A stretch of DNA of 64,000 bases from DVEG01 sp964405435 (GTDB lineage: Bacteria > Cyanobacteriota > Cyanobacteriia > Cyanobacteriales > Oscillatoriaceae): NCBI GenBank assembly GCA_964405435.1, contig CAYOOD010000017.1, positions 36,424-100,423 on the forward strand, in the 5' to 3' direction. The position numbers and the translations under genes were made by a program. Under the pieces are notes generated by a model. It had not been told where the DNA came from. It was given only the letters and a program-made list of their open reading frames with translations, and did no database searches. Shown here piece after piece: positions 8,530 to 16,581 of the stretch (its first letter is position 1; each line of letters starts with the position of its first letter).

Positions 8530-10614
8530 ATGCTGAACACAACACTGGGTGGGCGCTACCAAATCGTCAGCCACTTGGGAGGCGGAGGATTTGGTCAAAC
8601 TTATCTAGCGGAAGACCGGCAGCTACCCGGCAACCATCGGTGCGTTGTCAAGCAACTCAAACCGATCGCTTCCGATCCGGCAACGCTCCAGACTGCGCGC
8701 CGTTTGTTCGATACAGAAGCGCAAGTCCTGCACAAGTTGGGCTCTCACCCTCAGATTCCCCAACTGCTCGCTTATTTTGAGGAAAATCAAGAATTTTATC
8801 TCGTGCAGGAATATATAGAAGGTGGCGATCTCAGTCAGGAAATAACGCGCCCTCAAGGGGGTTGCAGTGAAGATGAGGCGATCGCCCTGTTGAAAGAAAT
8901 CCTGGAAATATTAGAATTCGTACACAAGCAGAATGTCATCCACCGCGATCTCAGTCCCCGCAACATTCTCCGCCGTCAGAAAGATGGCAAGTTAATTTTA
9001 ATTGATTTTGGGGCAGTCAAGCAAATCACCACCCAGATGATCGCTCCTCAAGGGCATACCAACTTGAGCGTGATTGTCGGCACTCCCGGCTACATGCCTA
9101 GCGAACAAGCGCGCGGCAACCCGAAACTGAGCAGCGATATTTATGCGGCGGGCATCATTGGGATTCAAGCGCTCACTGGCTTGCTTCCCAGCCAATTGCC
9201 GATCGACCCCAATACAGAGGAAATTCTCTGGCACGATCTCGCGCCGGTTAGCGCAGATCTGGCAAAAATTCTCGATAAAATGGTGCGGTACGACTTTCGC
9301 GATCGCTATCATTCCGCAACTGAAGCGCTGCAAGCGCTTGAGGAATTGAAAAAGCCAAATCCGGTGACTCTGCCCGTGCTGACTCCTGCTTCGTCTCCGG
9401 CTAAAAAATATGCCAAAAAAATATTAATTGGGTTAATCTCCTTTGCTTTCATTGGCGCGGGCGCTGTGGCATCGCTGGCTCTCGTCAATGCGATTAATTA
9501 TAACAACGCAACTGAGCAGTTCAATCGCGGTAAAACCCTGTCGAGTTTGAAGCGGTACGAACAAGCCCTCGCCGCTTACAAAAGAGCGATCGAACTGAAA
9601 CCAGACTATGCCGATGCCTGGAAAAATCAAGGCGACGCGCTGTATAATATCAAGAAATACTCGGAAGCGATCGAGTCTTACGACAAAGCCATTCAGATCG
9701 AGCCGGATTATGTCGAAGCTTGGACGAGTCGGGGAACTGTCCTCAAAGCGCGCAAGCAATACGAAGAGGCGATCGCTTCTTTTGACGAAGCGCTGAAAAT
9801 CGAGCCCGATAATGCAGTCGCCTGGAAGGGAAAGGGCGATGCGCTCATGGGCGTGCCCAGATACGAAGCCGCGATCGCCGCTTACGATCGCGCCGTCGAA
9901 TTCCAGCCGAATTATTGGGAAGCGTGGTACAATCGCGGCTGGGCGCTGCACAACTTGCAGCGATACGAAGAAGCGGTAGCCTCTTACGACAAAGCGGTAG
10001 AATTCAAGTCAGATTACGCGCAAGCTTGGTATAATAGAGGCAATTCACTGCTGAAGATGAACCGCCAAAAAGAAGCGATAGACTCTTACGAGAAAGCCGT
10101 GCGATTGAACCGCGATTATTTTAAAGCGTGGTACAGTCGCGCGGCTGTACTGTCACAGTTGCGCCAGTATGAGGAAGCAATAGAATCGTATGAAAAAGCA
10201 GTCAGCTTGCAACCGGATAACGGGGAAGCCTGGAACAATCTGGGAGGAGTGCTGCATCAAGTGCGGCGCTACGAGGAAGCGATAACCGCCTACGATCGCG
10301 CGCTCCAAGCCCAGCAAAATGACTCGCAAGCCTGGTACAAAAAAGGCAACGCGCAATATAGTTTGAAGCGCTACGAACAAGCGATCGCCTCTTATGACAG
10401 CGCCGTGTATCTCAAACCGGATTACTCTGAGGCGTGGTACAGCCGGGGAAATGCACTTTTGAGTTTGAGCCGCTACGATCTGGCGATCGCCTCTTACGAA
10501 AAAGCCATTCAATATAAACCGGATTTTCGAGAAGCCATAGAAGCGCAGAAGCAAGCGCAGAAACAGTTAGATGCAATGAAAATCAAGCTAGAGCCGGCAG
10601 AAGAAGCGGATTAA
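8530..10614 (+). CDS. Membrane-anchored Ser/Thr protein kinase with TPR domain
   Basis: 694 aa. The kinase domain (about 10-275) has LGGGGFGQTYLA, VVK, DFG at 159-161 and the activation segment GTPGYMPSEQ. The catalytic loop is HRDLSPRN (138-145), so the Lys of the usual HRDxKxxN is Ser142. A single membrane helix lies at about 298-325 (KKILIGLISFAFIGAGAVAS). About ten TPRs follow from about 330 to 680, predicted on the other side of the membrane from the kinase if the helix spans once. PknB-like kinases of this type relay signals by phosphorylating Ser/Thr; the target is unknown. The kinase half is close to that of the gene at 2545, and the two share an upstream leader, so duplication followed by domain swapping is likely. 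Confidence 0.93.
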   Translation: MLNTTLGGRYQIVSHLGGGGFGQTYLAEDRQLPGNHRCVVKQLKPIASDPATLQTARRLFDTEAQVLHKLGSHPQIPQLLAYFEENQEFYLVQEYIEGGDLSQEITRPQGGCSEDEAIALLKEILEILEFVHKQNVIHRDLSPRNILRRQKDGKLILIDFGAVKQITTQMIAPQGHTNLSVIVGTPGYMPSEQARGNPKLSSDIYAAGIIGIQALTGLLPSQLPIDPNTEEILWHDLAPVSADLAKILDKMVRYDFRDRYHSATEALQALEELKKPNPVTLPVLTPASSPAKKYAKKILIGLISFAFIGAGAVASLALVNAINYNNATEQFNRGKTLSSLKRYEQALAAYKRAIELKPDYADAWKNQGDALYNIKKYSEAIESYDKAIQIEPDYVEAWTSRGTVLKARKQYEEAIASFDEALKIEPDNAVAWKGKGDALMGVPRYEAAIAAYDRAVEFQPNYWEAWYNRGWALHNLQRYEEAVASYDKAVEFKSDYAQAWYNRGNSLLKMNRQKEAIDSYEKAVRLNRDYFKAWYSRAAVLSQLRQYEEAIESYEKAVSLQPDNGEAWNNLGGVLHQVRRYEEAITAYDRALQAQQNDSQAWYKKGNAQYSLKRYEQAIASYDSAVYLKPDYSEAWYSRGNALLSLSRYDLAIASYEKAIQYKPDFREAIEAQKQAQKQLDAMKIKLEPAEEAD

Positions 10615-10762
10615 ACTCGTACCCGCTACTTTGAATCAACAGTTAAAGCCCGTTCGAGTGATTCATTTTCTGGTGCAGTTGCCCTGCACTCCCCATTTCC
10701 TCCGTTTCTCAGAAAAGCGCCCATGAAAATCAGGGAATAAGGCGGCTGGCAAAAATTAGAAG

Positions 10763-10783
10763 AGGGGAGGGAATTGCTCCCCT
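10763..10783. terminator. Hairpin between convergent genes
   Basis: AGGGGAG and CTCCCCT form a perfect 7-base stem around GGAATTG, between the ends of the plus-strand kinase gene and the minus-strand gene that follows. The only nearby T-rich stretch, on the minus strand, is several bases away, so intrinsic termination is possible but weak. Confidence 0.3.
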
Positions 10784-10843
10784 ATAATCGAGCCCGAACA
10801 GCCCGCGCAAGCAGATGGAGGGATGGGGAGTACATCAGCAGCA

Positions 10844-12301
10844 TCAATAGGGCAACACAGACAGTTTCATCGGTCGCTGTGCAGGAGAAATCCTCTGCCT
10901 CGGTTTAGCAATGACCATCAGCGGATCGCCAATGGTGGTAATTTTCCAGGGAGCTAATTCTAAGTGACGAGCCGCTATCAGAAAAGGGGTAGAATTGAGG
11001 AGGCGGCTGACGATTAATTGCGGCGGGACAAATGCACGCAAGTAAGGCTCGTGAACGCTGCCAACATAGAGATACGCCCCATTCGCCAGCCAGCGCCCGC
11101 CTACCGTGTCTGGGTTATCAGGAGTCGTTGCAGACCAACTGTGAATGACGTGCATGGCGGCGGGAAATTTCAGAGTAGGAATGTCTGGCACAAGAGCATC
11201 CCCGCCCGCAACATTGAAAGTTTCCGGGCTGCCGCTGGAGTTGACAAAGATTAAATCAAATTCCCATTCGCGGGCTGCCAAAGAGCGCCACTTTTCCAGC
11301 CCTGCTTCCGGGCGCTGTACCAGTTGAACATTAATACCAAATTGCCGGAGCTGGCGGGCGGCTGAATTCATCTCGTATTTTTGCCACGTTCCTGATTTTG
11401 CATATCCGTCATAAAGCATGGCTGTTTTGGGGTCGAGAAAGATGGAACACATGGCTTGATAGACGGCGCGGGCTGGCGAGCCGAAAATCCAGCCAACGAC
11501 TGCCCAGCGATCGCCATTTTCCTGCCGCGCTAACCCGTCAGTCACGGATAGCTGTTCGTTGCTTCTTCGCGGGGATTGATATTTGACAGCCATCTGGCGA
11601 ACTATGGTGATAGTATCGATCGCGTCGCCGAGATTGCTGTAGGGATACCCTGTATTTTCTACCACTCGTTCGACTTCGGCTTTCAGATTCCACCAATCTT
11701 CAGGAGCGAGGGTATCGTTGGGTTTGCCAAAATCACCCTCTAGAAAAACGAGCGGCTGACCGCGATCGGCAGCTAGGGCCACCGCTGCCGGCCATGCGGG
11801 ATCGCTGGCAGAAGCGATCGCCACTCCGGGCGGTTCCCAGCCCAACTCCTGCCATTTTCCTTTCAAGAATTCACTATCCCTAACATTCCACGCTTTGGCA
11901 ACAGCTTGCTGCATCGCCTGACGCAGTTGATTCCCCTCCGGCAAGGGGGTTTTGACTGCCGGCAAGCGAATGGTTTCCGCCGGTTGGAAGCGCCGCACGA
12001 ACATCGGCGCATACCGATCGTCTTCTATCAAAATCGGCCAGCGACCTTCCAGGCTCCATTCTCCGATCGCCGCTAGAAATGTCGCTTCGTCAGGTACTAA
12101 AACCACGCGATCGACCGTTGGAACTTTCTCTCGCAGCGTGGCAATCCGCAGGCCGCTTTGCACATACCACGGGTTTTCGATCGCTGATTCCGCCAGGGCA
12201 AACGGGCCGCTAACGCTGGGCTTCAATTCCGAAAATACAGCTAGCACAGATAATAACACGGCGATCGATACCCATACAACAATCAACCGCAGGCCCGTCA
12301 T
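10844..12301 (-). CDS. Exported or membrane-anchored protein of unknown function (485 aa)
   Basis: An N-terminal hydrophobic segment (about 5-25, RLIVVWVSIAVLLSVLAVFS) acts as signal peptide or anchor, so the rest is probably periplasmic or extracellular. The C-terminal half contains ANGAYLYVGSVHEPYL and WKITTIGDPLMV. Such text resembles the ends of large caspase/gingipain-like or TIGR03790-like exported proteins, but I do not see a secure catalytic dyad, so this is only a hint. The start ATG has a good ribosome site (AGAAGGAA). It is convergent with the kinase-TPR gene and stands alone. The gene is certainly coding; its function is not assigned. Confidence 0.7.
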   Translation of the reverse strand: MTGLRLIVVWVSIAVLLSVLAVFSELKPSVSGPFALAESAIENPWYVQSGLRIATLREKVPTVDRVVLVPDEATFLAAIGEWSLEGRWPILIEDDRYAPMFVRRFQPAETIRLPAVKTPLPEGNQLRQAMQQAVAKAWNVRDSEFLKGKWQELGWEPPGVAIASASDPAWPAAVALAADRGQPLVFLEGDFGKPNDTLAPEDWWNLKAEVERVVENTGYPYSNLGDAIDTITIVRQMAVKYQSPRRSNEQLSVTDGLARQENGDRWAVVGWIFGSPARAVYQAMCSIFLDPKTAMLYDGYAKSGTWQKYEMNSAARQLRQFGINVQLVQRPEAGLEKWRSLAAREWEFDLIFVNSSGSPETFNVAGGDALVPDIPTLKFPAAMHVIHSWSATTPDNPDTVGGRWLANGAYLYVGSVHEPYLRAFVPPQLIVSRLLNSTPFLIAARHLELAPWKITTIGDPLMVIAKPRQRISPAQRPMKLSVLPY

Positions 12302-12767
12302 TTTGTATTCCTTCTATGACTCTACTACTTTTCATATAATTTTGACATATAGAGGTCGCCCGTTTACAAATCTCCACATAAAGGAGCCTGCACGTTTATT
12401 TTTTGCATGAATTTTCACAAAGAAACAAATAGGAGTATAATGGTGCCATCAACGACCGCTGCTTCGATGGACTCTGGCCAGTTCCGAAGCGTGTTCCTGC
12501 GCCGGATGCAGCGATCGCGGGTGGCAGGATGCCGAGTGGCGAGGATCTGGCGACAGCCGATTTGAAAGTCTAGTGTTTTGTCAAGATTTTTGTGGAGGGG
12601 TGGTGGGAGGGTTGCCGGGATTAGGGGATTAGGGGATGGGGAAAGGGGGAGAAGTTTTCTGTGTTTGAAAACAGAGAAATATTATAAAATAGTGTGAAAG
12701 CAGGCGATCGCATTCCCGATCCGATTCAACAGATTTTTTATAAACCTTTATCTCCGAGCTGAAAACT
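12302..12767. other. Intergenic region with dispersed repeat and coding remnant
   Basis: It separates divergent genes. An open stretch at 12433-12570 translates as GAINDRCFDGLWPVPK and so on, with no start codon, bounded upstream by TAG (12430-12432). It ends where the dispersed repeat at 12570-12643 begins, so it may be a remnant of a lost gene. The remainder is AT-rich with no clear promoter boxes. Confidence 0.4.
12570..12643 (+). repeat. Dispersed repeat, copy A (inverted relative to 21171-21239)
   Basis: About 70 bases that match the reverse complement of 21171-21239 through most of their length, including the shared core GTTGCCGGGATTAGGGGATT and an outer TAGTGTT end. Neither copy encodes a protein. 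It looks like a small non-autonomous repeat family. Confidence 0.65.
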
Positions 12768-13715
12768 ATGGTAGCTCCCAATAATAAAGAACCCTTGAAA
12801 AATGCGGCAAGTGCCTGGGAAGCGTTGAAACGGATTCGGTTTCCTGGCGCAGGTGTTCAGGGAGAAAGTCTGGAGGTTTCCAGAAGACGGAGAGAGCCCT
12901 CTACCGCTTTAAAGATAGTCATTTTCGGGGCGATCGCGCTGTTGGGCACAACCGCTTTCATTCTCTGGCTGTGCAGCCCCGTGCGGCGGCTGATGAGCGA
13001 TCGCGAATGTGCGGGCTGTAACCTCCAAAACGCCAACTTAAAAGGCGCGAAACTTCAGGGTGCTAACCTGCGGGGTGCTAAATTGCAGGGTGCCTATCTC
13101 GCCGATGCTTCCCTGCAAGGAGCCGACTTGGAAAATGCCAATTTGCAAGGAGCAAATTTGGAGAAAGCCGAGCTGCAAAATGCCATTCTAGAGGGTGCCA
13201 ATCTCAAGAGTGCTAACCTGGAAAGCGCTAATTTGGAAGGTGCCTTCCTGAAAGGGGCTTTCCTGAAAGGGGCTAACCTGTATAAAACCAACTTTTATGT
13301 CACGAGATTAGAAGGTGTAAATCTCGCGGGTGCCGAAAGATTGAAAGAGGCTATTTTAGCGGGTGCCCATCTCAAGGGAGCGAACTTGGAAGGAGCCGAT
13401 TTAGAGGGAGCCAACTTAGAAAAAGCTGACTTGCGCGAAGCTAACCTCAAAGGTGCCTACATGAAACGCACAAACTTAGTCATTGCCAATTTGTGGGGGG
13501 CAAAACTGGAGAATATTAATTTGGAAGGTGCCCTATTGATGCGTGCCTCTCTAGAATTTGCCAACCTAGAGCATGCCAACCTGCGAGGTGCCTACCTGCA
13601 AGGTGCCTATATGTCTGGTGCCAATCTCAAAGATGCAACGATGCCAGATGGAAGCCAATACAAGCCAGAAAAACCCAGCCGGGGAGCGAACCCACCGCGC
13701 CCCGTCAATCGCTGA
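12768..13715 (+). CDS. Membrane-anchored pentapeptide-repeat protein
   Basis: 315 aa. A basic N-terminus (VSRRRREPS) is followed by one membrane helix at about 48-68 (IVIFGAIALLGTTAFILWL). Then comes CAGCNLQNANL and uninterrupted A(N/D)L pentapeptide repeats from about residue 85 to 300, ending ATMPDGSQ. The CxGCNLQNA junction also occurs in the kinase at 13896 (CPGCNLQNAG), so both share the same cap or a recent common origin. The family gives a quadrilateral beta-helix; here it should be tethered to a membrane. The gap to the downstream kinase gene is 180 bases. Cargo or partner is unknown. Confidence 0.88.
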   Translation: MVAPNNKEPLKNAASAWEALKRIRFPGAGVQGESLEVSRRRREPSTALKIVIFGAIALLGTTAFILWLCSPVRRLMSDRECAGCNLQNANLKGAKLQGANLRGAKLQGAYLADASLQGADLENANLQGANLEKAELQNAILEGANLKSANLESANLEGAFLKGAFLKGANLYKTNFYVTRLEGVNLAGAERLKEAILAGAHLKGANLEGADLEGANLEKADLREANLKGAYMKRTNLVIANLWGAKLENINLEGALLMRASLEFANLEHANLRGAYLQGAYMSGANLKDATMPDGSQYKPEKPSRGANPPRPVNR

Positions 13716-13895
13716 AATTTGGACGGTTGGAGGTAGAGTTTTAAACTTTTAAACTAGGATCGGCTGCGATTCTTCCCAGCGTGCCTGCGTCGCTGGCGGC
13801 TTCTCGGCGCTGCGTTTGGCAAATCTAAAAATTCTGTGCCAATATCGATATAAGTCATTTTCTCAGAAAGCCAAAGCGACAATTTTATCAGGGAC

Positions 13896-15485
13896 ATGAG
13901 CAATTATCCAGACTTCTCCAGCCACGGCTATCAGGTTATCCGCGAACTGGGATGCAACCGGGAATCGGGGCGCATTACCTATTTAGCTGTAGCCCCCAAC
14001 GCAACCCAACAAGTTGTCATCAAAGAATTTCGCTTTGCCCTAGCGGGTGCCAGTTGGTCGGGCTTTAAAGCCTATCAGCGCGAGATTGAAATTTTACAAC
14101 AACTCGACCACCCGCGCATCCCCCGCTACCTCGATTCCTTTGAAACTCCACAGGGCTTTTGCCTGGTGCAGGAATATAAAAACGCCCCATCCTTAGCCCA
14201 GAGACGCACCTACTACCCCGAACAAATCAAGCAAATCGCCCTATCAGTCTTAGAAATTTTGGCGGACTTGCAAAAACGCACGCCTCCCGTCATCCATCGG
14301 GATATTAAACCCGAAAATATCTTGGTTGACAAGCAATTAAAGGCTTACCTGATTGATTTTGGGTTTGCCAGAATTCGGGGCGGCGAACTAGCGCTCAGCA
14401 GTGTGGCAGCCGGCACTCCGGGCTTCATGCCTCCGGAAGAAATGTTTAACCGACCTTTGAGCGAAGCATCAGACCTCTACAGTTTAGGCGTGACGTTAAT
14501 TTGCTTGCTATCGGGCAGCCGTTCTGTAGATGTCGGTAAGTTAATGGATGAGGAATATCGCTTTAATTTCAAAAAATTACTTCCCAAACTCAATCCCCGC
14601 TTCCTTGACTGGCTCTCAAAAATGGTTGCCCCCAACGTCAAGCAGCGCTTTCCTAATGCAGCAGCAGCGCTGGCAGCACTGAAACCCATTCCCGTCAAAG
14701 GTTCTGCCAAAAAAAGCGCGATCGCTGCAGGTTTAGGACTAGCTGCCCTCAGTATTTTGGTTTTGGCAGGCGCAACCTTCACGAGCCTGCGGCAGAAAGC
14801 ACCCGCAAAACAGTCGCCGCCACCTGAACCCGAAGTAACTCCCGTACCCGTAAAACAAGTGCCAGAAACTAAATTTACTTTATGTCACACCAGACAGTTT
14901 ACGACAACTAACACCCGCGAAATCCAGCAATTGCTAGCTACTAAAACTTGTCCCGGATGCAACCTTCAGAATGCCGGGTTGGTTTTTGCACAAATAATAG
15001 AAGCAAACTTGACAGAAGCTGACCTAGAAAGGGCTCAATTGGTTTCTGCTAATTTGTGGCGTTCTGACCTGACATTTGCAAACCTAAAATGTGCGATTTT
15101 AGAGCGTGCTAACCTAGGGGAATCCCACATGGCAGGTGCCAATTTAGAAAGAGCTTTGATGTGGGGAACCAGGCTGGATAAGGCTTTCCTGCACCGCGCT
15201 AATTTGGCGGGTGCCGAGCTGTATGAAGCTGTACTAGAAGGCGCTAACTTGCAGACAGCCAATCTGGAAGGGGCTAAGTTGGAAGGGGCAAACCTGCGCA
15301 ATGCGAACCTGCGCTATGCCAACCTGAAAGGAGCTATCCTGTTAAATGCCGACTTGAACGGTGCCAATTTGGATTATGCCAACTTAGAGGGAGCCAATCT
15401 TTTTGGGGCAAAGGTAAATAGCAGCCAGTTAAAAAATGCTCGGCTCAAGGGCGCAATTGCGCCTGATGGTTCCAAACGCGAGTAG
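13896..15485 (+). CDS. Ser/Thr protein kinase with C-terminal pentapeptide repeats
   Basis: 529 aa. The kinase domain (about 8-265) has catalytic HRDIKPEN (D136, K138), LIDFGFARI, and GTPGFMPPEE in the activation segment. The ATP loop is unusual (LGCNRESGRITYLA instead of GxGxxG), while the VVIKEF lysine is kept. A membrane helix lies at about 272-295 (AIAAGLGLAALSILVLAGAT), then a Pro-rich linker, then CPGCNLQNAG and pentapeptide repeats from about 350 to 520 ending PDGS. Kinase-pentapeptide fusions are known in cyanobacteria. The C-terminal module is probably extracytoplasmic if the helix spans once. The gene at 12768 has the same helix-plus-CxGCNLQNA-plus-repeats order without the kinase. 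Confidence 0.92.
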   Translation: MSNYPDFSSHGYQVIRELGCNRESGRITYLAVAPNATQQVVIKEFRFALAGASWSGFKAYQREIEILQQLDHPRIPRYLDSFETPQGFCLVQEYKNAPSLAQRRTYYPEQIKQIALSVLEILADLQKRTPPVIHRDIKPENILVDKQLKAYLIDFGFARIRGGELALSSVAAGTPGFMPPEEMFNRPLSEASDLYSLGVTLICLLSGSRSVDVGKLMDEEYRFNFKKLLPKLNPRFLDWLSKMVAPNVKQRFPNAAAALAALKPIPVKGSAKKSAIAAGLGLAALSILVLAGATFTSLRQKAPAKQSPPPEPEVTPVPVKQVPETKFTLCHTRQFTTTNTREIQQLLATKTCPGCNLQNAGLVFAQIIEANLTEADLERAQLVSANLWRSDLTFANLKCAILERANLGESHMAGANLERALMWGTRLDKAFLHRANLAGAELYEAVLEGANLQTANLEGAKLEGANLRNANLRYANLKGAILLNADLNGANLDYANLEGANLFGAKVNSSQLKNARLKGAIAPDGSKRE

Positions 15486-15797
15486 GCGCGGCGCAGAAGA
15501 ACAGGCGAACGCGATTTTTTTTAGCATTTTAGATCGATTAGCCAGTAGCTATTCTATACAGATGCAAAAAATGCGTGCAATAGCAATAATCGAACATTGC
15601 AGGCTCATCGAGAGTGTTTTATTGCGATCGCGCGTGAATTGTCGGTTTCTCTTATCCGATGCCGCTTGGGAACGAGAAGTGTGCTAAGCTGAAAGAGTGA
15701 AAAAAGTAGAGGGAACGGTCGAGACAGCAGCCCCCTCGCTCAAACCTCTCGAAGTTCCGCTTTTCTCTGCTTGTGACATTGAGAATGGAGGAAACTT
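15486..15797. other. Intergenic region, no gene seen
   Basis: An AT-rich start and one HIP1-like GCGATCGC. No structured RNA, clear promoter or coding sequence with a ribosome site was found. A short open frame overlapping the end of the kinase gene has no RBS and no protein-like composition. Confidence 0.4.
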
Positions 15798-16240
15798 ATG
15801 CAAGTAAATATCAAGGGAACAATGGGCACAATTAAGACATCGCTAGTCATCGCGAATCGCGGAGATCGGATTAAAGCCGAAGATGGTCTGATTCCGGCTG
15901 AGCAAGTACGCTCTGTTACGCTAGATGACGTTCTGGTGGATACGGGAGCGACAACTTTATGCCTGCCAGCCGATGCGATCGCTCGGTTGGGTTTAAAACT
16001 CCTCAAACAAGTAGTTGTGGAAACCGCAGCCGGCATCAGTCAGGCTCGCATCTTTCGGGATGCGACAATTATCCTATTAGGACGGGAGGGGACTTTTGAA
16101 TGTCTGGAATTGCCGGGGGCAGTAGGCCACTATTGGGCGTGATTCCCTTGGAGGCGTTGGGAATAGAATTAGATTGGCAAAATCAAAGATTGAAGGTCTT
16201 GCCAGATGGCCCTACGGAAACTTATCTAACTATTCTTTGA
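15798..16240 (+). pseudogene. Retropepsin-like aspartic protease gene with a frameshift
   Basis: The start ATG has a strong RBS (GGAGG). Residues about 43-55 read LVDTGATTLCLP, the DTGA active-site signature of clan AA (retropepsin-like) proteases, with catalytic Asp48. The reading stops at 16142 after ELPGAVGHYWA. One base later in frame the sequence reads GGSRPLLGVIPLEALGIELD and runs to a stop at 16238-16240, which is the expected conserved C-terminus. The shift falls in the G run at 16115-16119: one extra G would give a 147-aa protein. So it is either a recent single-base deletion or a sequencing error in a homopolymer. Homologues are small soluble proteins, often of unknown role. The gene precedes uvrA but is separated from it by 341 bases. 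Confidence 0.8.
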
Positions 16241-16581
16241 GGTTTCCTCGAATTAGCTGTCGCTTCGGCTTCAAGGCAGCGGTAAAATTGTCAAGCATCC
16301 TGACGCGATGCCTTTACGTTTCGCGCTGGCAGAACGCTCAGCCGCTCGGATTGCTTAAACTAAAACTGTGAAATTAGATTATTATTCAGAAAGCGATTCC
16401 TGTATATCGAGCTGAGCAACAAGTCGGGTGTCGATTTTTGAGAAACTATCGGTAGGATCGCAGTGGATTGCGATGGAAATGGCCACTACCGCCCCGGCAG
16501 TTGCCCCTCTCTACCTCTTGAAGCATCTAGTTTTATAATGGGCAGCGCTAAAATTATCAAGCACTGTTACGCCCTGCTCCC
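16241..16581 (+). promoter_or_regulatory. Spacer before uvrA with a possible -10 box
   Basis: No gene is seen. A perfect TATAAT lies at 16534-16539, 42 bases before the uvrA start, at a plausible distance for a promoter. I see no matching -35 box, and no SOS (LexA-type) operator was recognised. Confidence 0.3.

Noticed and set aside
12440..12565. 41-codon frame starting ATG after AGGAG at 12431
   Set aside because: The spacing is too short (four bases), the product is Arg-rich and protein-unlike; the other frame looks more like a remnant.
15436..15687. Open frame overlapping the end of the kinase-pentapeptide gene
   Set aside because: Starts inside the coding gene, has no ribosome site and no recognisable sequence.
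16534..16581. SOS-type operator before uvrA
   Set aside because: No palindromic LexA-like box was found near the TATAAT.
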